DNA of 50,086 nucleotides from Mycobacterium sp. E1747 (GTDB lineage Bacteria; Actinomycetota; Actinomycetes; Mycobacteriales; Mycobacteriaceae), in NCBI RefSeq assembly GCF_001667775.1, contig NZ_LZJI01000213.1, positions 1 through 50,086 on the forward strand, given 5' to 3'. Below are positions 41,851-49,263 of this stretch, in pieces. Each line of letters opens with the position of its first letter. Positions within the stretch are counted from its first letter, which is position 1. The notes under the pieces were generated by a model. The model saw nothing but the letters and a program-made list of their open reading frames with translations. It had not been told where the DNA came from and ran no database searches. Position numbers and translations under genes: made by a program.

Positions 41851-43257
41851 ATGCGCTACCGGCAAACCATTTCGGGGACCACGCACACCTTTGACGGGCT
41901 GGTCGACGTGCTGGCCAAGGCGACGCCGCCGCGCTCCGGCGACCAGCTGGCGGGGTGCGCCGCCGGATCCGACGCCGAACGGGCCGCGGCCGCGTGGGTG
42001 CTGGCCGACATCCCGCTGGCGACGTTCCTCACCGACGTGGTGGTGCCGTACGAGACCGACGAGGTCACCCGGCTCATCATCGACGGCCACGACCGCGACG
42101 CGTTCGGCCCGATCGCCGACCTGACCGTGGGCGGCTTCCGCGACTGGCTGCTGGACGCGGCGTCCCGCGGCGACGCCGCCGCGCGGATCGCGGCGGTCTC
42201 CCCGGGGCTGACGCCGGAAATGGTTGCCGCGGTGTCAAAGATCATGCGCAATCAGGACCTGATCCTGGTCGCCGCCGCGGCGACGGCGACCGCCGCCTTC
42301 CGGACCACGATCGGGTTGCCGGGCACGCTCGCGACCCGGCTGCAGCCCAACCACCCCACCGACGACCCGCGCGGGATCGCCGCGGCGCTGCTCGACGGAC
42401 TGCTGATGGGCTGCGGCGACGCGGTGATCGGCATCAACCCGGCGACCGACTCGCCGCACGCGGCGTCCGACCTGCTGCACCTGCTCGACGACATCCGGCA
42501 GCGGTTCGCGATCCCGGTCCAGTCGTGCGTGCTCTGCCACGTCACGACCACGATGGAGCTGATCGAGCGGGGCGCGCCCGTCGACCTGGTGTTCCAGTCG
42601 ATCGCCGGCACCGAGGGCGCCAACGCCTCGTTCGGCACGTCGATTCCGATGCTGCTGGAGGCCGACGAGGCCGCGCGGTCGCTGAACCGCGGGACCGTCG
42701 GCGACAACGTCATGTACCTGGAGACGGGGCAGGGTGCGGCGCTGTCGGCGGGGGCCCACCTTGGCGTGGGTAACCGGCCGGTCGATCAGCAGACGCTGGA
42801 GGCGCGGGCGTACGGGGTGGCCCGGGCGCTGCGGCCGCTGCTAATCGACACCGTGGTCGGCTTCATCGGGCCGGAGTACCTCTACGACGGTAAGCAGATC
42901 ATCCGCGCCGGGCTGGAGGACAACTTCTGCGGGAAACTGCTCGGGCTGCCGATGGGCGTCGACGTCTGCTACACCAACCACGCCGAGGCCGACCAGGACG
43001 ACATGGACACGCTGCTCACCCTGCTCGGCGTGGCGGGCACCGCGTTCGTCATCACCGTTCCCGGCGCCGACGACATCATGCTCGGCTATCAGAGCCTGTC
43101 CTTTCACGACGCGCTGTACGTGCGAAAGGCGTTGGGGCTGCGGCCCGCTCCCGAATTCGAGGCGTGGCTGACCGGCCTGGGCATGGCCGACGCCGACGGC
43201 CGGATCCTGCCCGTCGACCCCGCAACGTCGCCGCTGCGCGCGCTGGCTGCCGGCTGA
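41851..43257 (+). CDS. eutB: Ethanolamine ammonia-lyase heavy chain EutB
   Basis: The 468-residue large subunit of adenosylcobalamin-dependent ethanolamine ammonia-lyase, which splits ethanolamine to acetaldehyde and ammonia. Segments typical of EutB are IMRNQDLILVAAAA, the GCGDAVIGINPATDS strand, FQSIAGTEGANASFG, METGQG-like YLETGQGAALSAGAH and the GLPMGVDVCYTNHAEADQDD loop. The TGA stop overlaps the eutC ATG. No microcompartment, permease or EutA gene is in the window. Confidence 0.96.
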   Translation: MRYRQTISGTTHTFDGLVDVLAKATPPRSGDQLAGCAAGSDAERAAAAWVLADIPLATFLTDVVVPYETDEVTRLIIDGHDRDAFGPIADLTVGGFRDWLLDAASRGDAAARIAAVSPGLTPEMVAAVSKIMRNQDLILVAAAATATAAFRTTIGLPGTLATRLQPNHPTDDPRGIAAALLDGLLMGCGDAVIGINPATDSPHAASDLLHLLDDIRQRFAIPVQSCVLCHVTTTMELIERGAPVDLVFQSIAGTEGANASFGTSIPMLLEADEAARSLNRGTVGDNVMYLETGQGAALSAGAHLGVGNRPVDQQTLEARAYGVARALRPLLIDTVVGFIGPEYLYDGKQIIRAGLEDNFCGKLLGLPMGVDVCYTNHAEADQDDMDTLLTLLGVAGTAFVITVPGADDIMLGYQSLSFHDALYVRKALGLRPAPEFEAWLTGLGMADADGRILPVDPATSPLRALAAG

Positions 43258-44024
43258 TGACCGACCCGGAACCCGCGGACGCCTGGGCTCCGCTGCGGGC
43301 GACCACGCAGGCGCGGATCGGGCTCGGGCGGGCGGGAGACTCGCTGCCGACCCGGCGCGTCCTGGAATTCCAGGCCGCGCACGCCGCGGCGCGCGATGCT
43401 GTCCATGAACCGCTCGACGTCGACGGCCTGATCGCGCAACTGCACTTCGGCGAACCGCTGCGGGTGTCCAGCCGGGCGACTTCGCGCGGCGAGTATCTGC
43501 GGCGGCCCGACCTCGGCCGCACCCCCGCGGACCTGTCGGGTTTGCCAAAGACCAACGCGGACATCGGTATTGTGCTGGCCGACGGGTTATCGCCCCGGGC
43601 GCTGACCGACCACGCCGCGGGAATGCTCGAAGCCCTGGTGCGCGAATTCGACGGCCGGTACACGATCGCCCCGGTAGTCGTCGCGACCCAGGCGCGCGTC
43701 GCGCTGGGTGACCACATCGGCCAATCGCTCTGTGTAACAACGGTTCTCGTGCTCATAGGCGAACGGCCGGGGCTGTCGGTCGCCGACAGCCTGGGCATCT
43801 ATCTGACACACCGGCCGACGCCGGGACGCACCGACGCCGACCGCAACTGCGTCTCCAACATCCATCCGCCCGACGGCCTGGACTACGCGACGGCCGCGGC
43901 GGTCACCGCCGCGTTGGTCGCCGGGGCGCGCCAACTCGGCCGCTCGGGGGTCGCCCTCAAAGACACAACGCGAGCAGCAATCGGCAGTTCTAGCGTCTCC
44001 GGCCTAGACGGTATGCGTACTTGA
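43257..44024 (+). CDS. eutC: Ethanolamine ammonia-lyase light chain EutC
   Basis: The 255-residue small subunit that binds cobalamin at the interface with EutB. EutC motifs seen are ARIGLGRAGDSLPTR, ADIGIVLADGLSPRA, the ARVALGDHIG segment, LIGERPGLSVADSLGIYL and RNCVSNIHPPDGL. The start ATG shares a base with the eutB TGA (TGATG), the usual tight coupling of this pair. The last 30 residues are weakly conserved. Confidence 0.95.
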   Translation: MTDPEPADAWAPLRATTQARIGLGRAGDSLPTRRVLEFQAAHAAARDAVHEPLDVDGLIAQLHFGEPLRVSSRATSRGEYLRRPDLGRTPADLSGLPKTNADIGIVLADGLSPRALTDHAAGMLEALVREFDGRYTIAPVVVATQARVALGDHIGQSLCVTTVLVLIGERPGLSVADSLGIYLTHRPTPGRTDADRNCVSNIHPPDGLDYATAAAVTAALVAGARQLGRSGVALKDTTRAAIGSSSVSGLDGMRT

Positions 44025-44067
44025 GCTGGTCGCCACCGGCGACGCCGAGCACAGCCTAGGGGCGGCA

Positions 44068-44957
44068 CTACGGAAGGAGAGTGGGATCTCGCGCGTCATG
44101 GTGGATCCGACCCCCGATCTGGGCCAGCGGGCGGCGCAATTCGGCGGCGCTCAGCCCGGCTGCCTGGAGCCGGGTCATCCGGTCATCGTGCGTGCGGCGC
44201 GATCCCATCGCCCCGATGTATCCGACCTCGGGCAGGCGCAGCGCCGCCTCGAGCACCGGCACATCGAACTTTGGGTCGTGGGTGAGCACGCAGATCACCG
44301 TGTGCCGATCGATGGCGCCCGCCTCCGCCTGGGCGATGAGGTAGCGATGGGGCCAGTCGACGACGACCTCGTCGGCCGTCGGGAACCGGACCAGCGTGGC
44401 GAACACCGGGCGGGCGTCGCACACGGTGACGCGGTAGCCGAGAAAAGAGCCCTGCCGCGCGAGCGCGGCGGCGAAGTCGATCGCGCCGAAGATCAACGTC
44501 TGCGGCGTCGGCGCGCGCCGAACCCAGCGAACCCACCGTGCCGTCGGGCCGGATGACGATCCGACGGCCTATCCGGGCCGGGTCGGGGTGGGCGATCACG
44601 GTCCCGGTCGCCACCGCGCGCCCGCCGATGTCATCGGCCACCGCGCCGAGCTCAGGAAACGACGCGCGGGACACCGGTTCGACGAACACGTCGATCACGC
44701 CGCGAACGCGTCGTCGTCGCTGACTCCGTAACGCTCCAGCCGCGGCGCACCAGGTTTCACCGCCTCGGCGGCGAGGTCGTAGACCGCCCCTTACACGCAG
44801 CCACCCGACACCGACCCTTGACCGAGCCGTCCGGCGCGACCACCATTGCCGCTCCGGGCGGCCGCGGCGTGGACCGCACGGTGCGCACGACCGTGCCCAG
44901 CCCCGCGGTGTCACCGGCGCGCCAGATCGACATCAGTTCGGCCAGCACGTCACGCAC
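44068..44957 (-). pseudogene. Decayed xdhC/coxI-type gene (Rv0376c homologue)
   Basis: Pieces of one XdhC-family protein occur in order but in different frames. Start: GTG 44957, RDVLAELMSIWRAGD to VAPDGSVKG. Then a frameshift and an in-frame TAA just after the SVSGGCV motif, and a short deletion before VIDVFVEPVSR. A longer deletion between VGSLGSARADA and LIFGAIDFAAALARQG removes roughly 45-55 codons. A third deletion removes most of the C-terminus, joining AAELRRPLAQ to GGRIHHD. XdhC proteins load the molybdenum cofactor into CO dehydrogenase or xanthine dehydrogenase; with these lesions it cannot work. Confidence 0.85.
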
Positions 44958-45093
44958 ACTCTCAACGTAGGCGGACGGTCACGACCCCGCTCGGCTTCGG
45001 GTCCATTCGCCCCCTCGATCGCTGCCGGACCGAGGGGTTTGAGGATCACATGTCACAGAGGCACCTGATTCCGGACCTGCACGTTGCCGGCGG

Positions 45094-45119
45094 ATTTGAT
45101 ATCGCCCGCGATATCAAAT
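45094..45119. promoter_or_regulatory. Isolated 26-bp AT-rich inverted repeat
   Basis: ATTTGATATCGC (45094-45105), CC, GCGATATCAAAT (45108-45119): 12-bp perfect arms with a 2-bp centre. It lies in a 266-bp gap between the xdhC pseudogene and the RNA methyltransferase gene. The AT-rich GATATC arms resemble operators of ribbon-helix-helix antitoxins or other small repressors. No such gene is now beside it, so it may be a leftover. The rest of 44958-45223 holds no gene that I can see. Confidence 0.5.
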
Positions 45120-45154
45120 TGCGCAGCGCGCGCATGGCGTTCAGCGGGCGCCCC

Positions 45155-45193
45155 GGGCGGCGACACGGCGAGAATCCCTGCCCTGAGCGCACA
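45155..45193. repeat. Dispersed hairpin element, copy 3
   Basis: GGGCGGCGACACGGCG (45155-45170), a spacer, then TGCCCTGAGCGCACA (45179-45193). Core and motif order match the elements at 15860-15898 and 16092-16130, with a few substitutions (one in the CGCCG arm). It lies 31 bp from the stop of the RNA methyltransferase gene and could serve as its terminator. Confidence 0.5.
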
Positions 45194-45223
45194 TTCGACG
45201 CGGAGCGCGCAAAAGCGACGCGG

Positions 45224-45874
45224 CTACCACGCGTCCGACAGGTCCGCGTGCTGCCGGATCCAGGCGTGCATGGCGATGCCGGCGGCGACGCCGGCGTTGA
45301 TGCTGCGGGTGGACCCGAATTGGGCGATCGACACCGCCATCGCGGCGCCCGCGCGGATGTCGTCGGTGATACCCGGGCCCTCCTGACCGAACACCAGCAG
45401 GCACTCCCGCGGTAGCGCGGTCTCCTCGAGCCGCGTGGCCCCCGGAACGTTGTCCACCGCCACCACCGTCAGCCCGGCATCGGCGGCGAAGCCCAGCAGT
45501 TCTCCCGTGCTGTCGTGATGGCACAGCCGCTGATAGCGGTCGGTCACCATGGCGCCGCGGCGATTCCACCGCCTTCGGCCCACGATGTGCACGGTGTGCA
45601 CCGCGAAGGCGTTGGCGGTGCGCACCACCGAGCCGATGTTGGCGTCGTGACCGAAGTTCTCGATCGCGACGTGCAGCGAATGCCGGCGCCGATCGATGTC
45701 GGCGATGATCGCCTCCCGCGTCCAGTACCGGTAGGCGTCGACGACGTTGCGAGTGTCGCCCTCGCGCAACAGGACCGGGTCATACCGCGGGTCGTCGGGC
45801 GGCTCACCCGGCCAGGGGCCCACCCCGGCGGCGGGTGCGGCCCATTCGGTCGGCCCAGGCCCCGGTTCGCTCAT
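45224..45874 (-). CDS. SPOUT-family (TrmH/SpoU) RNA 2'-O-methyltransferase
   Basis: A 216-residue methyltransferase of the trefoil-knot class. Motif 1 is NFGHDANIGSVVRTANAF, motif 2 is LVFGQEGPGI, and motif 3 is FGSTRSINAGVAAGIAM. The N-terminal 65 residues are a specific extension rich in Pro and Asp. The RNA target (tRNA or rRNA) is not evident. The ATG overlaps the upstream lipoprotein stop by 4 bp. Homologue of Rv0380c. Confidence 0.9.
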   Translation of the reverse strand: MSEPGPGPTEWAAPAAGVGPWPGEPPDDPRYDPVLLREGDTRNVVDAYRYWTREAIIADIDRRRHSLHVAIENFGHDANIGSVVRTANAFAVHTVHIVGRRRWNRRGAMVTDRYQRLCHHDSTGELLGFAADAGLTVVAVDNVPGATRLEETALPRECLLVFGQEGPGITDDIRAGAAMAVSIAQFGSTRSINAGVAAGIAMHAWIRQHADLSDAW

Positions 45875-46770
45875 CGCGGCGTCCACACCCCGGCATGCGT
45901 GCCGTCGACCGCGACGGTCGCGTAGAGCAGCGCCTGGTTGATTTCTCCCTGCGTGCACAGTGACGCGCTGACATGCACCGCGTCCAGCGAGGCGTCGGGC
46001 AGGATCAGCACCGACGACCCGTACGCCGAGCAGGCCGGGTTGAGCCCGGCGCCGGGCAGCGTCGGGGACGCGAGCAGCATCAGCGGGCCGCCGCGGTTGG
46101 CCGACTCGTCGCGATACCGGGCGGCGAGCCCGTCGGCTTCCAGGCCCAGCAGCATGTAGCCGTTGCCGTTGAACGCCGCGGGATCGCCGAGCTGCGCCTT
46201 GGTCATCGGGGCCCCGTCGGCGCGCCAGGCCGACAGGCTGACGGTCTTCACCGACAGGCCGGTGTCGTTTCCGTTGGTGGGCATCAGCCCCACCGGGAAC
46301 GCGGCCGGGTAGGCCGCCGAGCTGTTCGGGATCCGGTCGCGCGGCGAGTAGGTGTAGACGCCGCGGACCTGGCTGCGATCCTTAAGCGGCCCAAGGCAAA
46401 CCGTCCCGGCGAGCCGGTCGCCGGAAGCCGACAGCGGTGAGTGGATGTCGGGCGCCTTGCCCGTCGGGCGCTCGCAACTGCCCAGCCCGTTGGACTCCAT
46501 CGGATGCGACAGCGCGCCGTAGAGCCCGAACCGGATGTCCTCGGGTTTGGCGTGCGGCGCCTGCGGGTTGGCCGCGGAGGCGTCAACGTCGATCAGCACA
46601 TAATCGCCGTCCCAGCGCAGGTTCGACACCGCCATGTTCCAGCCCAGCAGCGACAGCGATTCCCCGAACCGCGCGCCCTGGGCGCCGTAAGGCCGGACCG
46701 GATGGCTAGAGCCCGAGCACCCCGTCAGGCAAGCCAGCAGGCAGGCCGCCATCGCGAGAAAGGTGCGCAC
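45871..46770 (-). CDS. Putative lipoprotein, Rv0381c-like
   Basis: A 299-residue exported lipoprotein: signal peptide with lipobox CLTGC (Cys18) after a short basic start, from a GTG at 46770. The mature protein is beta-rich with no motif I recognise; a few Cys (GSCERP, TVCLGP, PACSAYG, SLCTQG) may form disulfides. It is coupled to the RNA methyltransferase gene by a 4-bp overlap and lies 12 bp after pyrE, so pyrE-lipoprotein-methyltransferase are probably one transcript. Confidence 0.82.
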   Translation of the reverse strand: MRTFLAMAACLLACLTGCSGSSHPVRPYGAQGARFGESLSLLGWNMAVSNLRWDGDYVLIDVDASAANPQAPHAKPEDIRFGLYGALSHPMESNGLGSCERPTGKAPDIHSPLSASGDRLAGTVCLGPLKDRSQVRGVYTYSPRDRIPNSSAAYPAAFPVGLMPTNGNDTGLSVKTVSLSAWRADGAPMTKAQLGDPAAFNGNGYMLLGLEADGLAARYRDESANRGGPLMLLASPTLPGAGLNPACSAYGSSVLILPDASLDAVHVSASLCTQGEINQALLYATVAVDGTHAGVWTPR

Positions 46771-46782
46771 AGCGATGGCGGC

Positions 46783-47394
46783 CTAGCCCAACCCGAGATC
46801 GGCGAGGCCCAGCACGCTGCGGTAGGGCAGGCCCTCGGCTTCGATGGCCTCGGCGGCGCCGGTGGAGCGGTCCACGACGGTGGCCACACCGACCACGTGT
46901 CCGCCGGCCTCTTGGACGGCGCGCACCGCGGTGAGCGCCGACGCGCCCGTGGTGCTGGTGTCCTCGACGACCAACACGCGCTTACCGGCAACCTCGGAGC
47001 CCTCGATAAGGCGTTGCAGCCCATGGGTTTTCGCGGACTTACGCACCACGAACGCGTCGATCGGGCGTCCCGGCGCGTGCATGACGGCCGTGGCGACCGG
47101 GTCGGCGCCCAGGGTAAGGCCCCCAACCACCGCGTAATCCCAGTCGCGGGTGAGGTCGCGCATCAGCGTGCCGATCAGGGCCGAGGCCCGGTGGTGCAGG
47201 GTGGCGCGGCGCAGGTCGACGTAGTAGTCGGCCTCCTTGCCGGACGACAGCGTCACCTTGCCGTGCACCACCGACAGCCGGCGCACCAGGTCGGCCAGCT
47301 CCGCGCGTAGGTCAATGTGCGCGGCTCCTCCTCCCGCCGCTGCGCGCCCGGCATCGTCGCCGCGCAGCGACTCCTCAGGTTCGGCCACGGCCAC
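46783..47394 (-). CDS. pyrE: Orotate phosphoribosyltransferase PyrE
   Basis: The enzyme joins orotate and PRPP to give OMP in pyrimidine synthesis. The PRPP motif is VLVVEDTSTTGASAL; SGKEADYYVDLRRATLHH and AFVVRKSAKTHG are family segments. From the GTG at 47394 it is 203 residues with a Gly/Ala-rich N-terminal extension of about 24 residues before LRAELADLVRRLS. The true start may be further in, because M. tuberculosis PyrE is shorter. The 5' end overlaps the SDR gene by 20 bp. Confidence 0.93.
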   Translation of the reverse strand: MAVAEPEESLRGDDAGRAAAGGGAAHIDLRAELADLVRRLSVVHGKVTLSSGKEADYYVDLRRATLHHRASALIGTLMRDLTRDWDYAVVGGLTLGADPVATAVMHAPGRPIDAFVVRKSAKTHGLQRLIEGSEVAGKRVLVVEDTSTTGASALTAVRAVQEAGGHVVGVATVVDRSTGAAEAIEAEGLPYRSVLGLADLGLG

Positions 47395-48157
47395 CGCCGA
47401 TGCGCTTGGTCACGGCCCGCATCAGGGTCCGCGGGATCATCCGCTCCGCGGCGATGATCGCCTTGTACTGCAGGCCGGGGATGCTGATCACCTTGCCGCG
47501 CGCGACGTCGGCCAGGCTCTGGTTCACCACGTCGTCCACCTCCAGCCACATGAACGACGGCGACTTGGCCATGTCGATCCCCGCTCGGGCGTGAAACTCG
47601 GTGTGCACGTACCCCGGACACACGGCGTGCACCCCGACGCCGGTGCCTTGCAGGCCGACGGACAGGCCCTCGCTGAACGAGATCACCCACGCCTTGGACG
47701 CGGAGTAGGTGGATCCGCGCCCGGGCACCAGCCCGGCCACGCTGGCGATGTTGATGACGGTGCCGGCGCCGGCGTCGAGCATGGCCGGCAGGGCCGCCCG
47801 GGTGAGGTGCATGACGGCGGTGACGTTGACGTCGAGCTGGGACTGCAGCAATGCGGGGTCGGTCGCCCAGAAGTCGCCGGAGGTGGCGAAGCCGGCGTTG
47901 TTCACCAATACGCGCACCCCGCGGGACAGGCGTTCGCAGACCCGGTCGCGGCCGGTGGCGTCGGCCAGGTCGGCGGGCAGCACCTCGATGTTGCCGGCCC
48001 GGCCCTGCAGTTCGCCGGCGAGATCCGTCAGCCGGTCGGCGTCGCGGGCGACCAGGACCAGGTCGTAGCCGTCGTTGGCATAGCGTCGCGCGTAGCCGGC
48101 GCCGATCCCGGAGGTGGGCCCGGTGATCAGGGCTACGGGACGAGGCATGAGCGACAT
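47375..48157 (-). CDS. Short-chain dehydrogenase/reductase
   Basis: A 260-residue classical SDR. The cofactor motif is ITGPTSGIGAGYA (TGxxxGIG), followed by the NNAG motif, the catalytic Ser in NIASVAGLV, and YSASK with catalytic Tyr and Lys. Substrate is unknown. ATG 48157 or 48148 starts it. It overlaps pyrE downstream; no SDR sits here in M. tuberculosis by my memory, so this is a lineage-specific gain or a loss there. Confidence 0.9.
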   Translation of the reverse strand: MSLMPRPVALITGPTSGIGAGYARRYANDGYDLVLVARDADRLTDLAGELQGRAGNIEVLPADLADATGRDRVCERLSRGVRVLVNNAGFATSGDFWATDPALLQSQLDVNVTAVMHLTRAALPAMLDAGAGTVINIASVAGLVPGRGSTYSASKAWVISFSEGLSVGLQGTGVGVHAVCPGYVHTEFHARAGIDMAKSPSFMWLEVDDVVNQSLADVARGKVISIPGLQYKAIIAAERMIPRTLMRAVTKRIGGGRGRT

Positions 48158-48202
48158 CCTAATGACGGCGGCCGCGCCGCCAACCCGGCGCCCGGCGCGC
48201 CG

Positions 48203-49066
48203 TCAGTGCTGATAGTTGCTGGCCTGGTGGCCGTTGCGTCCCGCCGGCGGCGGCCGGCGAACGGCGTCCGGGCCGTGCTGCTCGCGGCGGATCGGCTCGG
48301 CCGGCCGGCGCGTGGACGCGTCACCCAGCAGCCCGGCCACGTCTTGCTGCGGGCGCCGGGGCGGCAACTCGGCCCTGCCGGCAGGCGCCAGCGGACGGCT
48401 CGGCGCCGCGCTGCGCAGCCCCGCGGGCGCGCCGCCGGCCTCCTGCTGGGTCTCCTCCGGCAGCGGCGGCAGCACCCGCAACAGGTCGTTGAACTGGCGC
48501 ACGGTGCGCAAGCCCTCGTCCCACTGGGTGCGGGTGCTGGTGATGGGCAGGGCAACCAGCGTCCAGTTCTGCTCGTTCCACATGATCTCGGCGGAGTCCG
48601 GCGCGGTGTGCGCGAAGGTGACCATGCGGCGGTCGCACGCCCGTCGGGCGGCGTCCAGGTTGGTGGAGTACACCATCCGCGGGCCGATCGCGCCCAGCAG
48701 CCAAATGTCGCTCTCCCGTGGCTCTTTGAGGCCCTTGAGGCGCAGGTCCACCACGACGTTGGTGCCCACCTTGCGGTGCAGCGCGATCACGGTGGCGACT
48801 TCCTCGAGATCGAAAATGTACACCGCCTCACCGCGGATCTGGCCCAGCACGACGTTCTCGGCGGCGATGTCGCCCACCGTCGAGATCACCCCGCGCTTCC
48901 AGCGCTTGAGAATGTCGGTCGATTCCCGCTCGTAGTCGAACCCGTGCGACCGCGCCCACGATTTGCGGCGCCTGCTGCGGCCGCGGCGTCGATCGAGGTC
49001 GACGTACAGCAACACGCCCGCGCCGACGAAGCACAGCGCGGAGAGCGTGAACCAAAGGGGGACCAT
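48203..49066 (-). CDS. ttfA: TtfA, accessory factor of MmpL3 trehalose monomycolate transport
   Basis: A 287-residue homologue of Rv0383c. One N-terminal transmembrane helix (FTLSALCFVGAGVLLYV, about 6-24), a basic RRRGRSRRRK stretch, a cytosolic domain to about 200 and a Pro/Arg-rich disordered tail. In mycobacteria the protein is reported to associate with MmpL3 at the pole and to be needed for trehalose monomycolate export. The start ATG follows a 133-bp gap likely to hold its own promoter. The symbol is from the Rv0383c relationship. Confidence 0.85.
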   Translation of the reverse strand: MVPLWFTLSALCFVGAGVLLYVDLDRRRGRSRRRKSWARSHGFDYERESTDILKRWKRGVISTVGDIAAENVVLGQIRGEAVYIFDLEEVATVIALHRKVGTNVVVDLRLKGLKEPRESDIWLLGAIGPRMVYSTNLDAARRACDRRMVTFAHTAPDSAEIMWNEQNWTLVALPITSTRTQWDEGLRTVRQFNDLLRVLPPLPEETQQEAGGAPAGLRSAAPSRPLAPAGRAELPPRRPQQDVAGLLGDASTRRPAEPIRREQHGPDAVRRPPPAGRNGHQASNYQH

Positions 49067-49199
49067 CCCACACAGGGTATCTGCATTTGCTCCGGAATAA
49101 AGAAGTCCGGTCGGTCACAACCCAATCACAGCGTGGCGATCGCGAGCGCGGCGTAGCCGGGCGACGGGGGGTCGCCACCAAGTAACACCCCTCTCGCGC

Positions 49200-49256
49200 C
49201 GAACGTCGACTTGTTGGGCGATTTCGGATGAAATGCCGACAACAAGTCGACGTTCG
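49200..49256. terminator. Long near-perfect hairpin after clpB
   Basis: CGAACGTCGACTTGTTG (49200-49216) pairs perfectly with CAACAAGTCGACGTTCG (49240-49256). Inside it ATTTC and GAAAT extend the stem with small bulges, leaving a loop of about four bases. It starts 8 bp downstream of the clpB stop on the minus strand and lies 133 bp before the ttfA start. It is probably the clpB terminator, but the stem is much longer than other hairpins in the window and has no U-run. Confidence 0.6.
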
Positions 49257-49263
49257 AGCCGCC

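Noticed and set aside
44183..44914. A 243-codon minus-strand frame read as an intact hypothetical protein
   Set aside because: It carries only one xdhC fragment and then continues out of frame through another, so it is part of the pseudogene rather than a new gene.
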